Source: Methylomonas koyamae (lineage in GTDB: Bacteria; Pseudomonadota; Gammaproteobacteria; Methylococcales; Methylomonadaceae). From it: 64,000 nt of DNA. Location: NCBI RefSeq assembly GCF_019669905.1, contig NZ_AP019777.1, positions 558,001 through 622,000 of the forward strand. Reading direction: 5' to 3'. Below the pieces are notes generated by a model. The model did not search any database. It saw nothing but the letters and a program-made list of their open reading frames with translations, and was not told the origin of the DNA. Below are positions 1 to 8,793 of this stretch, in pieces (position 1 is the stretch's first letter; each line of letters begins with the position of its first letter). The translations under genes were made by a program, and so were the position numbers.

Positions 1-792
1 AGGCAGGTCGATCTCGTTACCTGCGGAACCCAGAACGCCGGTGATTAGGCAGCAGCCGTGCATCGCCGCTTCCCTGGGCATTCGGTCGCGGCCGGGATGG
101 TGGCCGAAGTCGATGTAGAGTTTCGCCGCATAGAGCTGTTGCGATAGTTGTTCGCGGTTTAGGCCCTTCAGCGGGACGAATTGCCACTGCGGATTCGCGG
201 CAATCAGCTTTTCCGTCACCTTTTTGCCTTTGTTGGGGTTATACAGGATTATGTCTTGCTTGGTATTGGCGAATTCCAGGTGGTTATCGTTCAGAAAATC
301 TTCGTTGATGGAGTCGATCAGCGGAACCGGTTCGATACCGCACTGCTTAAGATAATCGGTCGCGTGTTGGGTCTGCGAGAAATGGATCATATGCTTCAAG
401 GATCTGGCGCCTCTTAATGGCCGTTTTCCCTGAATCACTCGTTTTATATAACGCACCTTATCGTGCAGCGGCCAGATATGGCGCCGTTCCAGAAAGTTTT
501 CCAAAGACAGCCACCAGATGGCGGCTTTGGCATGGCGGACTTTATTGGCCAATTGCGGATACACCTCCGGAAAAATAATCAGATTCCCGGCCGCATCTTC
601 GTAATCCGCTATCGGAGCCGTATACCGCAGGTAGGGCTCCGGGGTGTTTGCCGATTTACCGAACGGCAAATAGGTAATGTAGGCCGGCAATCCGAGCTTA
701 TTCATATGATCGACCAACTGGTGCAAGGCTTCCGGTCCGCCGGTCACCGCTCCCGCCGGGCATACGACTAATATTTTTTTAAATTTGGGCAC
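1..792 (-). CDS. Glycosyltransferase-like protein (3' end cut by window edge)
   Basis: Open on the minus strand from a GTG at 792 to the window edge (264 codons, no stop), so the C-terminus is missing. The GTG is chosen because an in-frame TAA lies just upstream and the next in-frame ATG falls about 30 codons in, past the nucleotide-sugar-fold start (KKILVVCPAG, then TGGPEAL). The last visible stretch, around residues 230-264, reads HHPGRDRMPREAAMHGC. It resembles the C-terminal sugar-nucleotide binding region of a group of poorly characterised GT-B glycosyltransferases seen in polysaccharide and LPS clusters. The neighbouring heptosyltransferase and msbA suggest an envelope polysaccharide role. 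Donor and acceptor cannot be named. Confidence 0.7.
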   Translation of the reverse strand, partial: MPKFKKILVVCPAGAVTGGPEALHQLVDHMNKLGLPAYITYLPFGKSANTPEPYLRYTAPIADYEDAAGNLIIFPEVYPQLANKVRHAKAAIWWLSLENFLERRHIWPLHDKVRYIKRVIQGKRPLRGARSLKHMIHFSQTQHATDYLKQCGIEPVPLIDSINEDFLNDNHLEFANTKQDIILYNPNKGKKVTEKLIAANPQWQFVPLKGLNREQLSQQLYAAKLYIDFGHHPGRDRMPREAAMHGCCLITGVLGSAGNEIDLP

Positions 793-917
793 TGTATTTT
801 TTGTAGAGTCGAATTTTTAAGGGCAAATGTTACGCGGTCGGGCGGAAAGTTTATCTGATTGGTCGGCTAAATATAGCCAAGCCGGTAACGATACAGAATT
901 GGCGTCTCGGAGCATAA

Positions 918-2027
918 TTATCCCTGCCGTAAAACTTCGCCGATAGTCTCGATGACCAAGCTCGCCGGCAGCCGATCCAGGCATTCGCTGTGGCTATTCC
1001 GGTGCCGGTGGCAACCCTCCAATTGACAGGGGACGCAGTTGCGGTCCGAAAATCCCTGTAACAAATAAACGTTACCGATGCGTTTGCTGCCGACCGAAGC
1101 GAATGGGCTGGTTCGCCCGACATAGCGGCAAGGCCACGGCGCCCATTTTTTCGGATCGGTTGGCCCGTAAAGCGCGATGGTTTCGGTGCCGGTGGCGGCA
1201 GCGAGATGGGTAATTCCGGTATCCGGCCCGATAAATAAGGCCGCCTGTCCGATCACCGCCGCCAACTGAGCCAGGGACAGTTGGCCGGCCATGTTGGTTA
1301 CGGGAAACGCCAACTGCCGTTCCAGCTCTCGTAAACTCTCCAGTTCGGCCGGCTGTCCGCTGCCGGTCAATACTAGTTGGTAACCCGACCGATTCAAAAA
1401 TGACATCACACCAAGCCAGCCGTCGCGGTGCCACTGCTTATAGCGCCACTGCGGCATAATGTGCAGCACGACGTAGGGATTGGCCGGCATTTGCGCCGGC
1501 GGCGCTGCGCATTGCGGTGGCTTTAAGCGGTAACACGGTTCGATGTTCAATACGTCGCAGAAGCGTAAGTTTTCCAATACCGCATGATCGTAATCGACGC
1601 CGAAAACCAGTGACCGGTCCAATAGCCGATTTTTCCACCAGGCTTTGCCCGGATCGTCCGGCACAAAACCGATAGCCGTTTTGCCTGCGGTACGTGCGAT
1701 CAAGGTGGGGCGGTCGCCGGCTTGGCTAGAGATCGCCAAATCGTAGCTGCGGCATATGCCGAATAGCAGTTTCAGAAATTGGCCCAAGCTGGGTTTGCTC
1801 GGCAACGGGATCAGTTTGCGGATGTCCGGGTTGCCTTCCAGCATGCCGGCGTTGGCGGCGGGCAGCAATACGTCGATTTCGGCATCGGCATAAGCTTGTT
1901 TCAAAGAGCTGATCAGCGGGGTTGCTAGCAAGGTGTCGCCCAAGTAACGCAAGGTGATTACTAAAATGCGTTTCGGATGTATATTGAGCGGCTTTTGGTT
2001 TTGCATTGAGCGCTGGTTGATCGGCAT
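918..2027 (-). CDS. Glycosyltransferase family 9 (LPS heptosyltransferase-like)
   Basis: 369 aa, start ATG 2027. Family 9 enzymes transfer ADP-heptose to the LPS inner core at the cytoplasmic face of the inner membrane. N-terminal Rossmann half begins at about residue 20 (RILVITLRYLGDTLLATPL, the RxxxxGDxLLxTP signature). The C-terminal half carries TGSGQPAE and the donor-binding stretch FIGPDTGITHLAAA followed by ALYGPTDPKKWAPW. Length is normal for WaaC/WaaF/WaaQ relatives. The sequence does not tell which heptose is added; the RfaQ type is a guess. It is divergent from msbA with only 26 bp between the starts, so the two promoters must overlap or lie inside the coding ends. Confidence 0.85.
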   Translation of the reverse strand: MPINQRSMQNQKPLNIHPKRILVITLRYLGDTLLATPLISSLKQAYADAEIDVLLPAANAGMLEGNPDIRKLIPLPSKPSLGQFLKLLFGICRSYDLAISSQAGDRPTLIARTAGKTAIGFVPDDPGKAWWKNRLLDRSLVFGVDYDHAVLENLRFCDVLNIEPCYRLKPPQCAAPPAQMPANPYVVLHIMPQWRYKQWHRDGWLGVMSFLNRSGYQLVLTGSGQPAELESLRELERQLAFPVTNMAGQLSLAQLAAVIGQAALFIGPDTGITHLAAATGTETIALYGPTDPKKWAPWPCRYVGRTSPFASVGSKRIGNVYLLQGFSDRNCVPCQLEGCHRHRNSHSECLDRLPASLVIETIGEVLRQG

Positions 2028-2053
2028 AAGCGCACATTTTAAAGGTAAATATA

Positions 2054-3832
2054 TTGGACACGTTACAAAATTCGCAACGCACGATGACCGATGGTCAGGT
2101 TTACCGGCGCTTGCTGAAGTTCGTACTGCCGTACTGGCGCTTGTTTCTGCTGGTTGCGATCGGCTTTGCGATTTACGCCGGCACCGAACCGGCCGTGGTG
2201 ATGATCATCCAGCGCATCATCGACAGTTTCGGCGCCCCGGACCGTTCGAGTATCCAATATCTGCCGCTGGCGTTTGTGGTGCTGTTTCTGGTGCGCGGCG
2301 TCGGTTCTTTTTTGGGTAACTACTATCTGGCAAGGATTTCCGGCAATCTGATTCATAAATTGCGCTGCGAAATTTTCAACCAATATACGCGCTTGTCGGT
2401 TCAGTATTTCGATAGCCACAATAGCGGCTATATGATTTCGCGGATTACCAATAACATAGGCGAAGTGACCCGGGCGACGTCCGATTCGATTCGCTCTTTC
2501 GTGCGCGAGGGCTTTACCGCGCTGGGCTTGTTGGCTTACCTGGCTTACACCAATTGGCAGTTGTCGCTGGTGTTTCTGGCGCTGGCACCGGTGGTAGCGA
2601 CGATGGTGCGTTACGTCGGCAAGCGCTTGAAGCGCCTGAGCCGCAATATGCAGGACACCGTTGGCGATTTGACCCAGATTACGTCGGAAACCGTAGCGGG
2701 CAACCGCATCGTTAAAAGCTTTGTCGGCGAGGCCTACGAGCGCCAGCGCTTTAAAGCCGCCAGTCTGGAAAATCGGGCTCAGCACCGCAAGCTGATGATG
2801 ACGATTTCGTTGAACAATCCGCTGATGCAATTGGTGATTTCCTTCGCGCTGGCCGGCATGATGTATCTGGCGCTGATCATGATGAAATCGTCCAGCCCCG
2901 GCGAATTCGTCGGCTTTTTCACTGCCGCGTTTTTGTTGCCGAAACCGATACGCCAATTAAGCGACGCCAACTCCGAAATATTGCGCGGCATCGCCGCAGC
3001 CGAGTCCTTGTTCGAGGTGTTGGACGAGCCGGCCGAGAAAGACGAGGGCGATTACCAAATCGACCGCTGCCGGGGCCGGATCGAGTTTCGCAATTTGAGT
3101 TTTTGGTATCCCGGTGCCGAAACGCCGGCATTGTGCGATATCAACTTAACGATAGAGCCCGGACAGACCGTGGCTTTGGTTGGCGCATCCGGCGGCGGCA
3201 AAAGCACCTTGATCAATTTGTTGCCGCGTTTCTACGATTATCTGGACGGCGAGATTTTGATCGACGGTGTCGAGCTGAAGCGTTACCGTCTGGAAAGTCT
3301 GCGCAGGCAGATTGCGTTGGTCACGCAACATGTGACGTTGTTCAACACCTCGGTCGCCAACAATATCGCCTATGGCGCATTGCTGGGCGCGGAGCGGAGC
3401 ATGATCGAACAAGCGGCGGTCGATGCTTACGCGATGGATTTTATTGCCCGGATGCCGCAAGGTTTGGATACTGAGATCGGCGAGAACGGCGTCAAACTGT
3501 CCGGCGGCCAGCGCCAGCGATTGGCGCTGGCGCGGGCTTTATTGAAGGATGCGCCGATTCTGATTCTGGATGAAGCTACCTCGGCGCTGGATACCGAATC
3601 CGAGCGCTACATTCAGGCGGCGCTGAACCGGGTCATGCAGGGCCGGACCACGCTGGTAGTAGCGCACCGTTTGTCGACGATAGAGGGGGCCGATGTGATT
3701 TTGGTGATGGATAAGGGCCGCATCGTCGAGCAGGGTTCCCATGCCGAGTTGTTGGCGCGCGACGGCGCTTATGCAAAGCTGCATAAAATGCAGTTTCAGG
3801 ATGTGAACCCCGTAGCACGCGGCGAAGGCTAG
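2054..3832 (+). CDS. msbA: Lipid A export ABC transporter MsbA
   Basis: 592 aa, type I ABC exporter half-transporter that flips lipid A-core across the inner membrane using ATP. The N-terminal half has six predicted membrane segments (for example FVLPYWRLFLLVAIGFAIYA near residue 25). The nucleotide-binding domain has Walker A GASGGGKST near residue 377, signature LSGGQRQR near 480, Walker B ILILDEAT near 505 and the switch His in VVAHRLS. An internal ATG at 2084 (MTDGQVYRR) is an equally plausible start. Its position next to two glycosyltransferases fits LPS assembly. A related lipid or peptide exporter cannot be excluded, but length and domain order match MsbA. Confidence 0.88.
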   Translation: MDTLQNSQRTMTDGQVYRRLLKFVLPYWRLFLLVAIGFAIYAGTEPAVVMIIQRIIDSFGAPDRSSIQYLPLAFVVLFLVRGVGSFLGNYYLARISGNLIHKLRCEIFNQYTRLSVQYFDSHNSGYMISRITNNIGEVTRATSDSIRSFVREGFTALGLLAYLAYTNWQLSLVFLALAPVVATMVRYVGKRLKRLSRNMQDTVGDLTQITSETVAGNRIVKSFVGEAYERQRFKAASLENRAQHRKLMMTISLNNPLMQLVISFALAGMMYLALIMMKSSSPGEFVGFFTAAFLLPKPIRQLSDANSEILRGIAAAESLFEVLDEPAEKDEGDYQIDRCRGRIEFRNLSFWYPGAETPALCDINLTIEPGQTVALVGASGGGKSTLINLLPRFYDYLDGEILIDGVELKRYRLESLRRQIALVTQHVTLFNTSVANNIAYGALLGAERSMIEQAAVDAYAMDFIARMPQGLDTEIGENGVKLSGGQRQRLALARALLKDAPILILDEATSALDTESERYIQAALNRVMQGRTTLVVAHRLSTIEGADVILVMDKGRIVEQGSHAELLARDGAYAKLHKMQFQDVNPVARGEG

Positions 3833-3852
3833 CAACTTAGGGGGCGCCGTAG

Positions 3853-3873
3853 CGATTCGGCGGCTCCGAATCG
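3853..3873. terminator. Hairpin between convergent msbA and pqqE
   Basis: A perfect 8-bp stem (CGATTCGG / CCGAATCG) with a 5-nt loop lies in the 46-bp gap between the convergent msbA and pqqE stops. There is no T-tract on either side, so it is only a possible bidirectional terminator or 3'-end protecting hairpin. Confidence 0.4.
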
Positions 3874-3878
3874 AGCCG

Positions 3879-5003
3879 TCAGAATTGCCGGGAATTTTTG
3901 CTATTGCGGAATACCAGCGGCTGTTCGTGATCGGCCATTGCCGTGGCACGGGCCGAGGCAATCGCCTCGTCTATTCGATGCCGTTCCGGTGACTTGCTGC
4001 AAACCGGATCGGTACTATACATGTCGCCGTTAAACAAATAGGCTTGGCAGCGGCAGCCGCCGAAATCCTTGTGTTTTTCGTCGCAGCTGCGGCAAGGTTC
4101 CTGCATCCACTCGGTGCCGCGGAAGAAATTGAAAGTTTTCGAGTCGTTCCAGATATCCTGAATGCTGTAATCCTTGACGTTGGGGCAATCCAGACCCGGC
4201 AATTCCCGCGCCGAATGACAAGGCAGCGCGGTGCCGTCCGGGGCGATGGTCAAAAAGGTGGTGCCCCAGCCGTTCATGCAGGCTTTCGGTCGGTCTTCGT
4301 AGTAATCCGGCACCACATAGTAAATCTTCATCTTGCCGGCCACTTTTTCCTTGTAGGCTTGGGCGATTTTCTCGGCTTCCTCGAATTGTTCCCGAGTAGG
4401 CAACAGCGCGTCGCGGTTGATGTGGGCCCAGCCGTAGTATTGGGTATTGGCCAATTCCAGATAGTCGGCGCCGAGGTTTTCGGCCATCTCCAGAATTTCC
4501 GGCATTTGATGGATGTTTTCGCGGTGGATCACCACGCACAACACCATCGGGTAGCCGTGTTTTTTGATTAATCTGGCAACTTCCTGTTTCTGTTGGTAAG
4601 TCTTGGTGCCGGCGATATGGTCGTTGAGTTCCTGGGTGCTGGCTTGGATGCTGATTTGGATGTGATCGAGGCCGGCTTGTTTTAATTCGATAATCTTCTC
4701 TTCCGTCAAGCCATATCCTGAGGTGATCAGATTCGAGTAATAACCCAGTTCGCGGGCATAGCGCACCAGTTCGACCAAGTCTTGCCGGGTCAGCGGTTCG
4801 CCGCCGGAAAAACCGAGCTGTACCGCGCCCATTTTACGCGCCTGGCTGAGTACCCGCTTCCAGTCGTCGGTGCTGAGTTCGTCCGGATATTTGGCGTAAT
4901 CCAGCGGATTCGAGCAATACGGACATTGCAGCGGACACTTGTAGCTCAATTCCGCCAGCAACCAGCGCGGCGGCGTGATATTAGCCTTGTTTGATCCAGC
5001 CAT
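3879..5003 (-). CDS. pqqE: PqqA peptide cyclase PqqE (radical SAM)
   Basis: 374 aa. PqqE forms the Glu-Tyr carbon-carbon crosslink in the PqqA peptide, the first committed step of pyrroloquinoline quinone synthesis, working with chaperone PqqD. The radical-SAM CxxxCxxC cluster is C23, C27, C30 (CPLQCPYC), followed by [10 protein letters not shown]-terminal SPASM domain has the expected additional cysteines ([29 protein letters not shown]) for auxiliary Fe-S clusters. It overlaps the end of pqqD by 23 bp, which indicates translational coupling. It is the last gene of the minus-strand pqq cluster. Confidence 0.97.
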   Translation of the reverse strand: MAGSNKANITPPRWLLAELSYKCPLQCPYCSNPLDYAKYPDELSTDDWKRVLSQARKMGAVQLGFSGGEPLTRQDLVELVRYARELGYYSNLITSGYGLTEEKIIELKQAGLDHIQISIQASTQELNDHIAGTKTYQQKQEVARLIKKHGYPMVLCVVIHRENIHQMPEILEMAENLGADYLELANTQYYGWAHINRDALLPTREQFEEAEKIAQAYKEKVAGKMKIYYVVPDYYEDRPKACMNGWGTTFLTIAPDGTALPCHSARELPGLDCPNVKDYSIQDIWNDSKTFNFFRGTEWMQEPCRSCDEKHKDFGGCRCQAYLFNGDMYSTDPVCSKSPERHRIDEAIASARATAMADHEQPLVFRNSKNSRQF

Positions 5004-5253
5004 TTTGCAAAGCGATGTTCAGGAAATTGTGGATGTCGTTGCTCAAGCCGGTGGCTGCGAATTTGGTTTCCAGTTCCTCGACGATTTGCGTCGAATTATG
5101 TTCACCGTCGCACAGCTTGAGGATTTCCGCCGAGCTTTGATTTAGCTCGACCATGCCCTCGGGATAGAGAATCACGTATTTTTGCTGGGCCTCTTCCCAT
5201 TGCAGCCGGTGTAGTGGCGAGAATTGCAGGGTTTGATCGGGGTTAATGGTCAT
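4981..5253 (-). CDS. pqqD: PQQ peptide chaperone PqqD
   Basis: 90 aa, the usual length. PqqD binds PqqA and presents it to PqqE. The sequence shows the expected small wHTH-like RRE fold pattern: [21 protein letters not shown], then a helix with [14 protein letters not shown] and [10 protein letters not shown]. Its stop lies inside pqqE. Upstream of it, 30 bp away, is an Uma2-like gene rather than pqqC, which is the normal neighbour. Confidence 0.95.
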   Translation of the reverse strand: MTINPDQTLQFSPLHRLQWEEAQQKYVILYPEGMVELNQSSAEILKLCDGEHNSTQIVEELETKFAATGLSNDIHNFLNIALQNGWIKQG

Positions 5254-5283
5254 TGGGTTTTGCGTTTAGAAAAATTAGCGGTT

Positions 5284-5847
5284 CTACGCGGCTTCGATGT
5301 CTTCAAAAATTTCGGACATGGGTATTTGAATGCCCAGGCTAGTCAGTTTACAAGCCACTTCGCCGACATAGTCGTGCAGCAGCCAATCGTTGTCGGCGGT
5401 GCGGCGGAAGCATTCGACCCGGCGGGCTTCGATATCGACGATCAAATATTCCCTCAGCGATTCCAGCTTGCGGTAGGCGACGAACTTGCCGCCTCGGTCA
5501 TAGTCTGCGGTTGAGTCGGATAACACTTCCAGGATCAAGCTTGGATTTGCAAGATATTGTTCTGCTTTACGATCATCGGGATGACAGGAAACCATGATGT
5601 CGGGATAAAAAAAAGCATCGGCACTTTCCACGCGCAATTTCATGTCGACCATGTAGGCTCTGCATGGAGTGCCCCGCAGACGTTGTTTCAAAGCGGAGTG
5701 AATGTTGCCGGACACCAGCACATGAGCTTGACGTGCCCCAGTCATGGCAAAAACTTCTCCAGCCACAAACTCGTGCTTCTCGGCTTGAGTTTCTTCCCAA
5801 GCCAGATAATCCTCGGCACTAAAACGAAGTCGCTCGGCGGTTTGCAT
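5284..5847 (-). CDS. Uma2 family (DUF820) PD-(D/E)XK-like protein inside the pqq operon
   Basis: 187 aa from ATG 5847, which lies 2 bp after the pqqC TAA with no clear Shine-Dalgarno of its own, so translation is probably coupled to pqqC. The family has a restriction-endonuclease-like fold and is abundant in cyanobacteria and some other bacteria; its function is not settled. Visible family features are YLAWEE near the N-terminus, YPDIMVSC (the PD of the nuclease-like core), LILEVLSDSTADYDRGGKF and LREYLIVD. The longer reading frame running up to 6375 is only an overlap with pqqC in another frame. Uma2 genes are usually solitary and dispersed, so a location between pqqC and pqqD is unexpected. 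No role in PQQ synthesis is known. Confidence 0.88.
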   Translation of the reverse strand: MQTAERLRFSAEDYLAWEETQAEKHEFVAGEVFAMTGARQAHVLVSGNIHSALKQRLRGTPCRAYMVDMKLRVESADAFFYPDIMVSCHPDDRKAEQYLANPSLILEVLSDSTADYDRGGKFVAYRKLESLREYLIVDIEARRVECFRRTADNDWLLHDYVGEVACKLTSLGIQIPMSEIFEDIEAA

Positions 5848-5849
5848 GG

Positions 5850-6578
5850 TTATTGTTCGATGTTGAAATACGGCGGCATGTTGGCGACGTAAGCCAGATA
5901 CATCGCATCGGCCATCGTCCACAGCACGTCGAGCTTGAATTTCAGGATGTCCAGCATGCGTTCCTGTTGTTCGCGGGTTTTGTACCAGTCCAGCGTCAGT
6001 TCCAACCCGTGCTCGACGTCGCGGCGGGCTTCGGTCAGGCGCTTTTTGAAATAGGCATAACCTTCTTTCTCGACCCAAGGATACACGTCCGGCCAGTTGT
6101 CCAGGCGCTGTTGATGGATTTTCGGCGCGAACAGTTCCGTCAGCGACGAGCTGGCGGCTTCGTGCCATTCGGCGCGACGGGCGAAGTTGACGTAGGCGTC
6201 CACGGCAAAACGCACGCCGGGCAGCACGTGTTTCAACGAAGTAATCTCTTCGCGGCTCAAGCCAACCGCGATACCCAGCTGTATCCACGCTTCGATGCCG
6301 CCAGTATCCCCCGGGTGGCCGTCGTGATCCAAAATGCGCTGCACCCACTTGGCGCGGGTCTCGCGGTCCGGACAATTGGCCATGATGTTGGCGTCCTTGA
6401 TCGGAATCATGACTTGATAATAAAAGCGGTTGGCGACCCAGCCCTGCAATTGCTGCTTGGTCAACTTGCCTTCGTTCATCAGTACATGCATCGGATGATG
6501 GATGTGGTAGTACTTTTCCATGCCGCGCAATTTGGCTTCGAATTCTTCGCGGCTCCAGGGTTGGTTGTCAGCAGTCAT
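5850..6578 (-). CDS. pqqC: Pyrroloquinoline-quinone synthase PqqC
   Basis: 242 aa. PqqC carries out the final ring closure and eight-electron oxidation of AHQQ to PQQ without a metal. The sequence has the characteristic helical fold stretches [29 protein letters not shown] and [15 protein letters not shown], with the histidines and tyrosines that line the product pocket. It starts at ATG 6578, preceded by AAAGGTG, 12 bp after the pqqB stop. It is followed immediately by the Uma2-like gene. Confidence 0.97.
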   Translation of the reverse strand: MTADNQPWSREEFEAKLRGMEKYYHIHHPMHVLMNEGKLTKQQLQGWVANRFYYQVMIPIKDANIMANCPDRETRAKWVQRILDHDGHPGDTGGIEAWIQLGIAVGLSREEITSLKHVLPGVRFAVDAYVNFARRAEWHEAASSSLTELFAPKIHQQRLDNWPDVYPWVEKEGYAYFKKRLTEARRDVEHGLELTLDWYKTREQQERMLDILKFKLDVLWTMADAMYLAYVANMPPYFNIEQ

Positions 6579-6590
6579 GTAACACCTTTG

Positions 6591-7502
6591 TTATAAGTCG
6601 ATTTCCAAACCGTCGTAAGCCACTTCGATACCGTTGGCATCCAGGGTCTTACGCTCCGGCGAATCTTCGTCGAGAATCGGGTTGGTGTTATTGATATGAA
6701 TCAAAATCTTACGGGCCTTGGGCACGCCGTTTAGCACTTCTATCATGCCGCCGGGGCCGGATTGCGGCAAGTGGCCGATCTCGCGGGCGCGTTTGTGGCT
6801 GATGCCGCGCGTCACCATTTCATCGTCGGTCCAGAAGGTGCCGTCCACCATCAGGCAATCAACCGTTTGCATGGCCTTAAAAACATGCGGTTCGATCTCG
6901 CCCAGGCCTGGCGAGTAATACAGTTTTTTGCCGGTGGAAATTTGCTCGACGATGACGCCGATATTGTCGCCGTCGTGCGGATCGTGGCGGTGCGGCGAAT
7001 AGGGCGGCGCCTTGCTTTTCAAGGCATGGGCGTAAATGCGAATGTCGTCTATGCCGGGAATCTCGAACGGCGTTTCGTCGCAGGCGATCGAATGGTGGTT
7101 GACCGTGCAGTAATCTTTCAGCATGGTGAACAGCGGGAAGCCGCTGCTCAGATCTTGCTTGACCATTTCGGTGCAATACACTTCCAAAGGCTTGCCTTCG
7201 CGCAGCATCAGCATGCCGGTGGTGTGATCGATTTGGCTGTCGATTAACAAAACAGCTTTGATGCCGGTGTCGCGGATGCCGGTTTTGGGCTGGATGGCCG
7301 GAAAGGCTTCCAATTGTGCGCGAATATCCGGCGAGGTGTTGAACAGCAACCAGTTGCGTCCGTCGCTGCTGACGGCAATCGACGATTGGGTGCGAGCCTT
7401 GCCGTTGAACTCGCCTCTACGGTAACGGCCGCAATTGTCGCAATTGCAGTTCCATTGCGGAAAGCCGCCGCCGGCGCCGGCGCCGAGAACTCTGATTTTC
7501 AT
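6591..7502 (-). CDS. pqqB: PQQ biosynthesis protein PqqB (metallo-beta-lactamase fold)
   Basis: 303 aa, normal length. PqqB is a non-haem-iron hydroxylase of the metallo-beta-lactamase fold that acts on the crosslinked Glu-Tyr intermediate. The N-terminus reads [18 protein letters not shown], the family hallmark with its cysteine cluster. Metal-site segments include [11 protein letters not shown] and HPHD-type histidines in the centre, with GHLPQSG near residue 240. It lies downstream of pqqA, separated by a terminator-like hairpin, and so is probably expressed at a lower level than pqqA. Confidence 0.96.
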   Translation of the reverse strand: MKIRVLGAGAGGGFPQWNCNCDNCGRYRRGEFNGKARTQSSIAVSSDGRNWLLFNTSPDIRAQLEAFPAIQPKTGIRDTGIKAVLLIDSQIDHTTGMLMLREGKPLEVYCTEMVKQDLSSGFPLFTMLKDYCTVNHHSIACDETPFEIPGIDDIRIYAHALKSKAPPYSPHRHDPHDGDNIGVIVEQISTGKKLYYSPGLGEIEPHVFKAMQTVDCLMVDGTFWTDDEMVTRGISHKRAREIGHLPQSGPGGMIEVLNGVPKARKILIHINNTNPILDEDSPERKTLDANGIEVAYDGLEIDL

Positions 7503-7561
7503 ATCTGAATTGGATTGGTGAACGAGCGCCGCATGATACGGGATTGAAAAACGCCAGGCAA

Positions 7562-7596
7562 AAAAAAGGGGCAGGAATTTGCCCCTTTTTTGTGTT
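7562..7596 (-). terminator. Attenuator-like hairpin between pqqA and pqqB
   Basis: Read on the minus strand, an A-rich arm and GGGGCAAA pair with a GCCCC arm followed by a run of seven T (stem about GGGGCA/TGCCCC extended by A-T pairs, small loop). It lies 13 bp after the pqqA stop and before pqqB. This is the form of an intrinsic terminator that would let pqqA, whose product is consumed as substrate, be transcribed in excess over the enzyme genes. Confidence 0.7.
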
Positions 7597-7608
7597 CAAC
7601 CGTAATTA

Positions 7609-7683
7609 TTAACGGTTGTAGATGTACATGGTAACTTCAAAACCGAAACGCATGTCGTTATAAGCAGGTGTTTCCCATTTCAT
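7609..7683 (-). CDS. pqqA: PQQ precursor peptide PqqA (24 aa)
   Basis: 24 aa from ATG 7683 to TAA at 7609-7611. The peptide begins MKWETPAY and contains the conserved Glu and Tyr with three residues between them (E16 and Y20 in FEVTMYIYN), the atoms of which become PQQ. A GGAGG Shine-Dalgarno lies 7 nt upstream. The in-frame extension to 7794 has no matching start signal and would alter a strictly short peptide. It is the first gene of the pqq cluster. Confidence 0.95.
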   Translation of the reverse strand: MKWETPAYNDMRFGFEVTMYIYNR

Positions 7684-7745
7684 TTGTATACCCTCCAGAG
7701 GTTTTGTTGTTGTGTGCGATAGCTTGATCGAGAAAGCTGCGCCGA

Positions 7746-7774
7746 AGTATACGATGAAGTTTTTCTTTGCGCAA
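7746..7774 (-). promoter_or_regulatory. Predicted sigma70 promoter of the pqq operon
   Basis: On the minus strand TTGCGC (7769-7774) and TATACT (7746-7751) are separated by exactly 17 bp and sit about 63 bp before the pqqA start. They match the -35 and -10 consensus in 4 of 6 and 5 of 6 positions. Confidence 0.65.
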
Positions 7775-7836
7775 CAGAGCGGATTCACGATCATCAGCCT
7801 GTTTCGGAGCCGGTTGCGGCGGCGAAAGTTCCAGGT

Positions 7837-8625
7837 TTACTGAGCCATTTTTAGCGCAGTAAAAATCAAGACGAAGCCGAAGTAACGTTTCAGTCTGTCT
7901 GCCGGTAAACGGTGCGCCAACTTGGCCCCGATAGGGGCGGTGAATACGCTGGTCAACGCGATGCCGGCGAATGCTGGCAGGTATAGATAGCCGAAGTGGC
8001 CGTGCAACCAGTCGTTTTCACCCCATCCGAGGACGGCATAACTCGCCGCCGCGGAAAACGCGATCGGTACTGCACAAGCGCTCGACGTGGCAACTGCATT
8101 TTTGATGCCCATGCCGCTGCCGGCCAAATAGGGTACGGTCATCGTGCCACCGCCGATGCCCAAGATCGACGATAGCCCGCCGATCAAAAAGCCGGCGATA
8201 TAGTCGAGACGGTATGCGCTGGTTTGCAACATGGGTTTGTTTTGTCTCGGCCATAACATTCCGCTGCCGGTGAAGAGCAAATAGGCGATGAAACACCAGC
8301 GCAGCACATCCGGGCTAATGTGGTCGGCTGCTACTGCGCCGCCGGCAGCCCCGGCCAACAGGCTCGGAGCCAAACGCGATACGCGTCGCCAGGCGATGTT
8401 GCCCAGTTGATGGTGGGTGTGTGCCGAAGCTGCTGACGTCAATAAGGCCGTCGCCAGGGACGTGGCGACGGCCGAAAGCATGATCTGTTCCGGGGCGAAA
8501 TCCTGGGTTTGGAACAGCCAGACCAAGGCCGGCACGATAATGGTCCCGCCGCCGATACCGAATAATCCGGCGGCAAGGCCGGCGAGCAATCCGAGCAATA
8601 AGCTGGCGAAGAATATCTCAGTCAT
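7837..8625 (-). CDS. TSUP family (TauE/SafE) membrane transporter
   Basis: 262 aa, about eight membrane segments with the two-fold repeated signature of the family: [15 protein letters not shown] near residue 22 and [18 protein letters not shown] near residue 155. The family exports sulfite, sulfoacetate or other organosulfur anions; the substrate here is not determined. It ends about 60 bp upstream of the pqqA promoter on the same strand. It is divergent from cca, with 168 bp between the two starts. Confidence 0.85.
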   Translation of the reverse strand: MTEIFFASLLLGLLAGLAAGLFGIGGGTIIVPALVWLFQTQDFAPEQIMLSAVATSLATALLTSAASAHTHHQLGNIAWRRVSRLAPSLLAGAAGGAVAADHISPDVLRWCFIAYLLFTGSGMLWPRQNKPMLQTSAYRLDYIAGFLIGGLSSILGIGGGTMTVPYLAGSGMGIKNAVATSSACAVPIAFSAAASYAVLGWGENDWLHGHFGYLYLPAFAGIALTSVFTAPIGAKLAHRLPADRLKRYFGFVLIFTALKMAQ

Positions 8626-8793
8626 CAGGTTTTCGATCCACGTTGTTTAGGTTGCGGGCAGAGCCAAGCATTTGTTTTTTATTTGGCTTTGGCTGCGGGT
8701 TTGTTCCGGGCATTCGGCGGTTGGAATAAGGCGGACGCCATCATAGCGACTCATTTATACTGTGTCTTTTTTGAAAATGCGGATTCGTTAGGC

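Noticed and set aside
5848..6375. N-terminal extension of the Uma2-like frame through pqqC
   Set aside because: The extension is Arg-rich out-of-frame pqqC; the family N-terminus begins at ATG 5847.
5853..6596. 247-codon open frame on the plus strand opposite pqqC
   Set aside because: It mirrors pqqC, which is fully supported by family motifs; the antisense product shows no domain.
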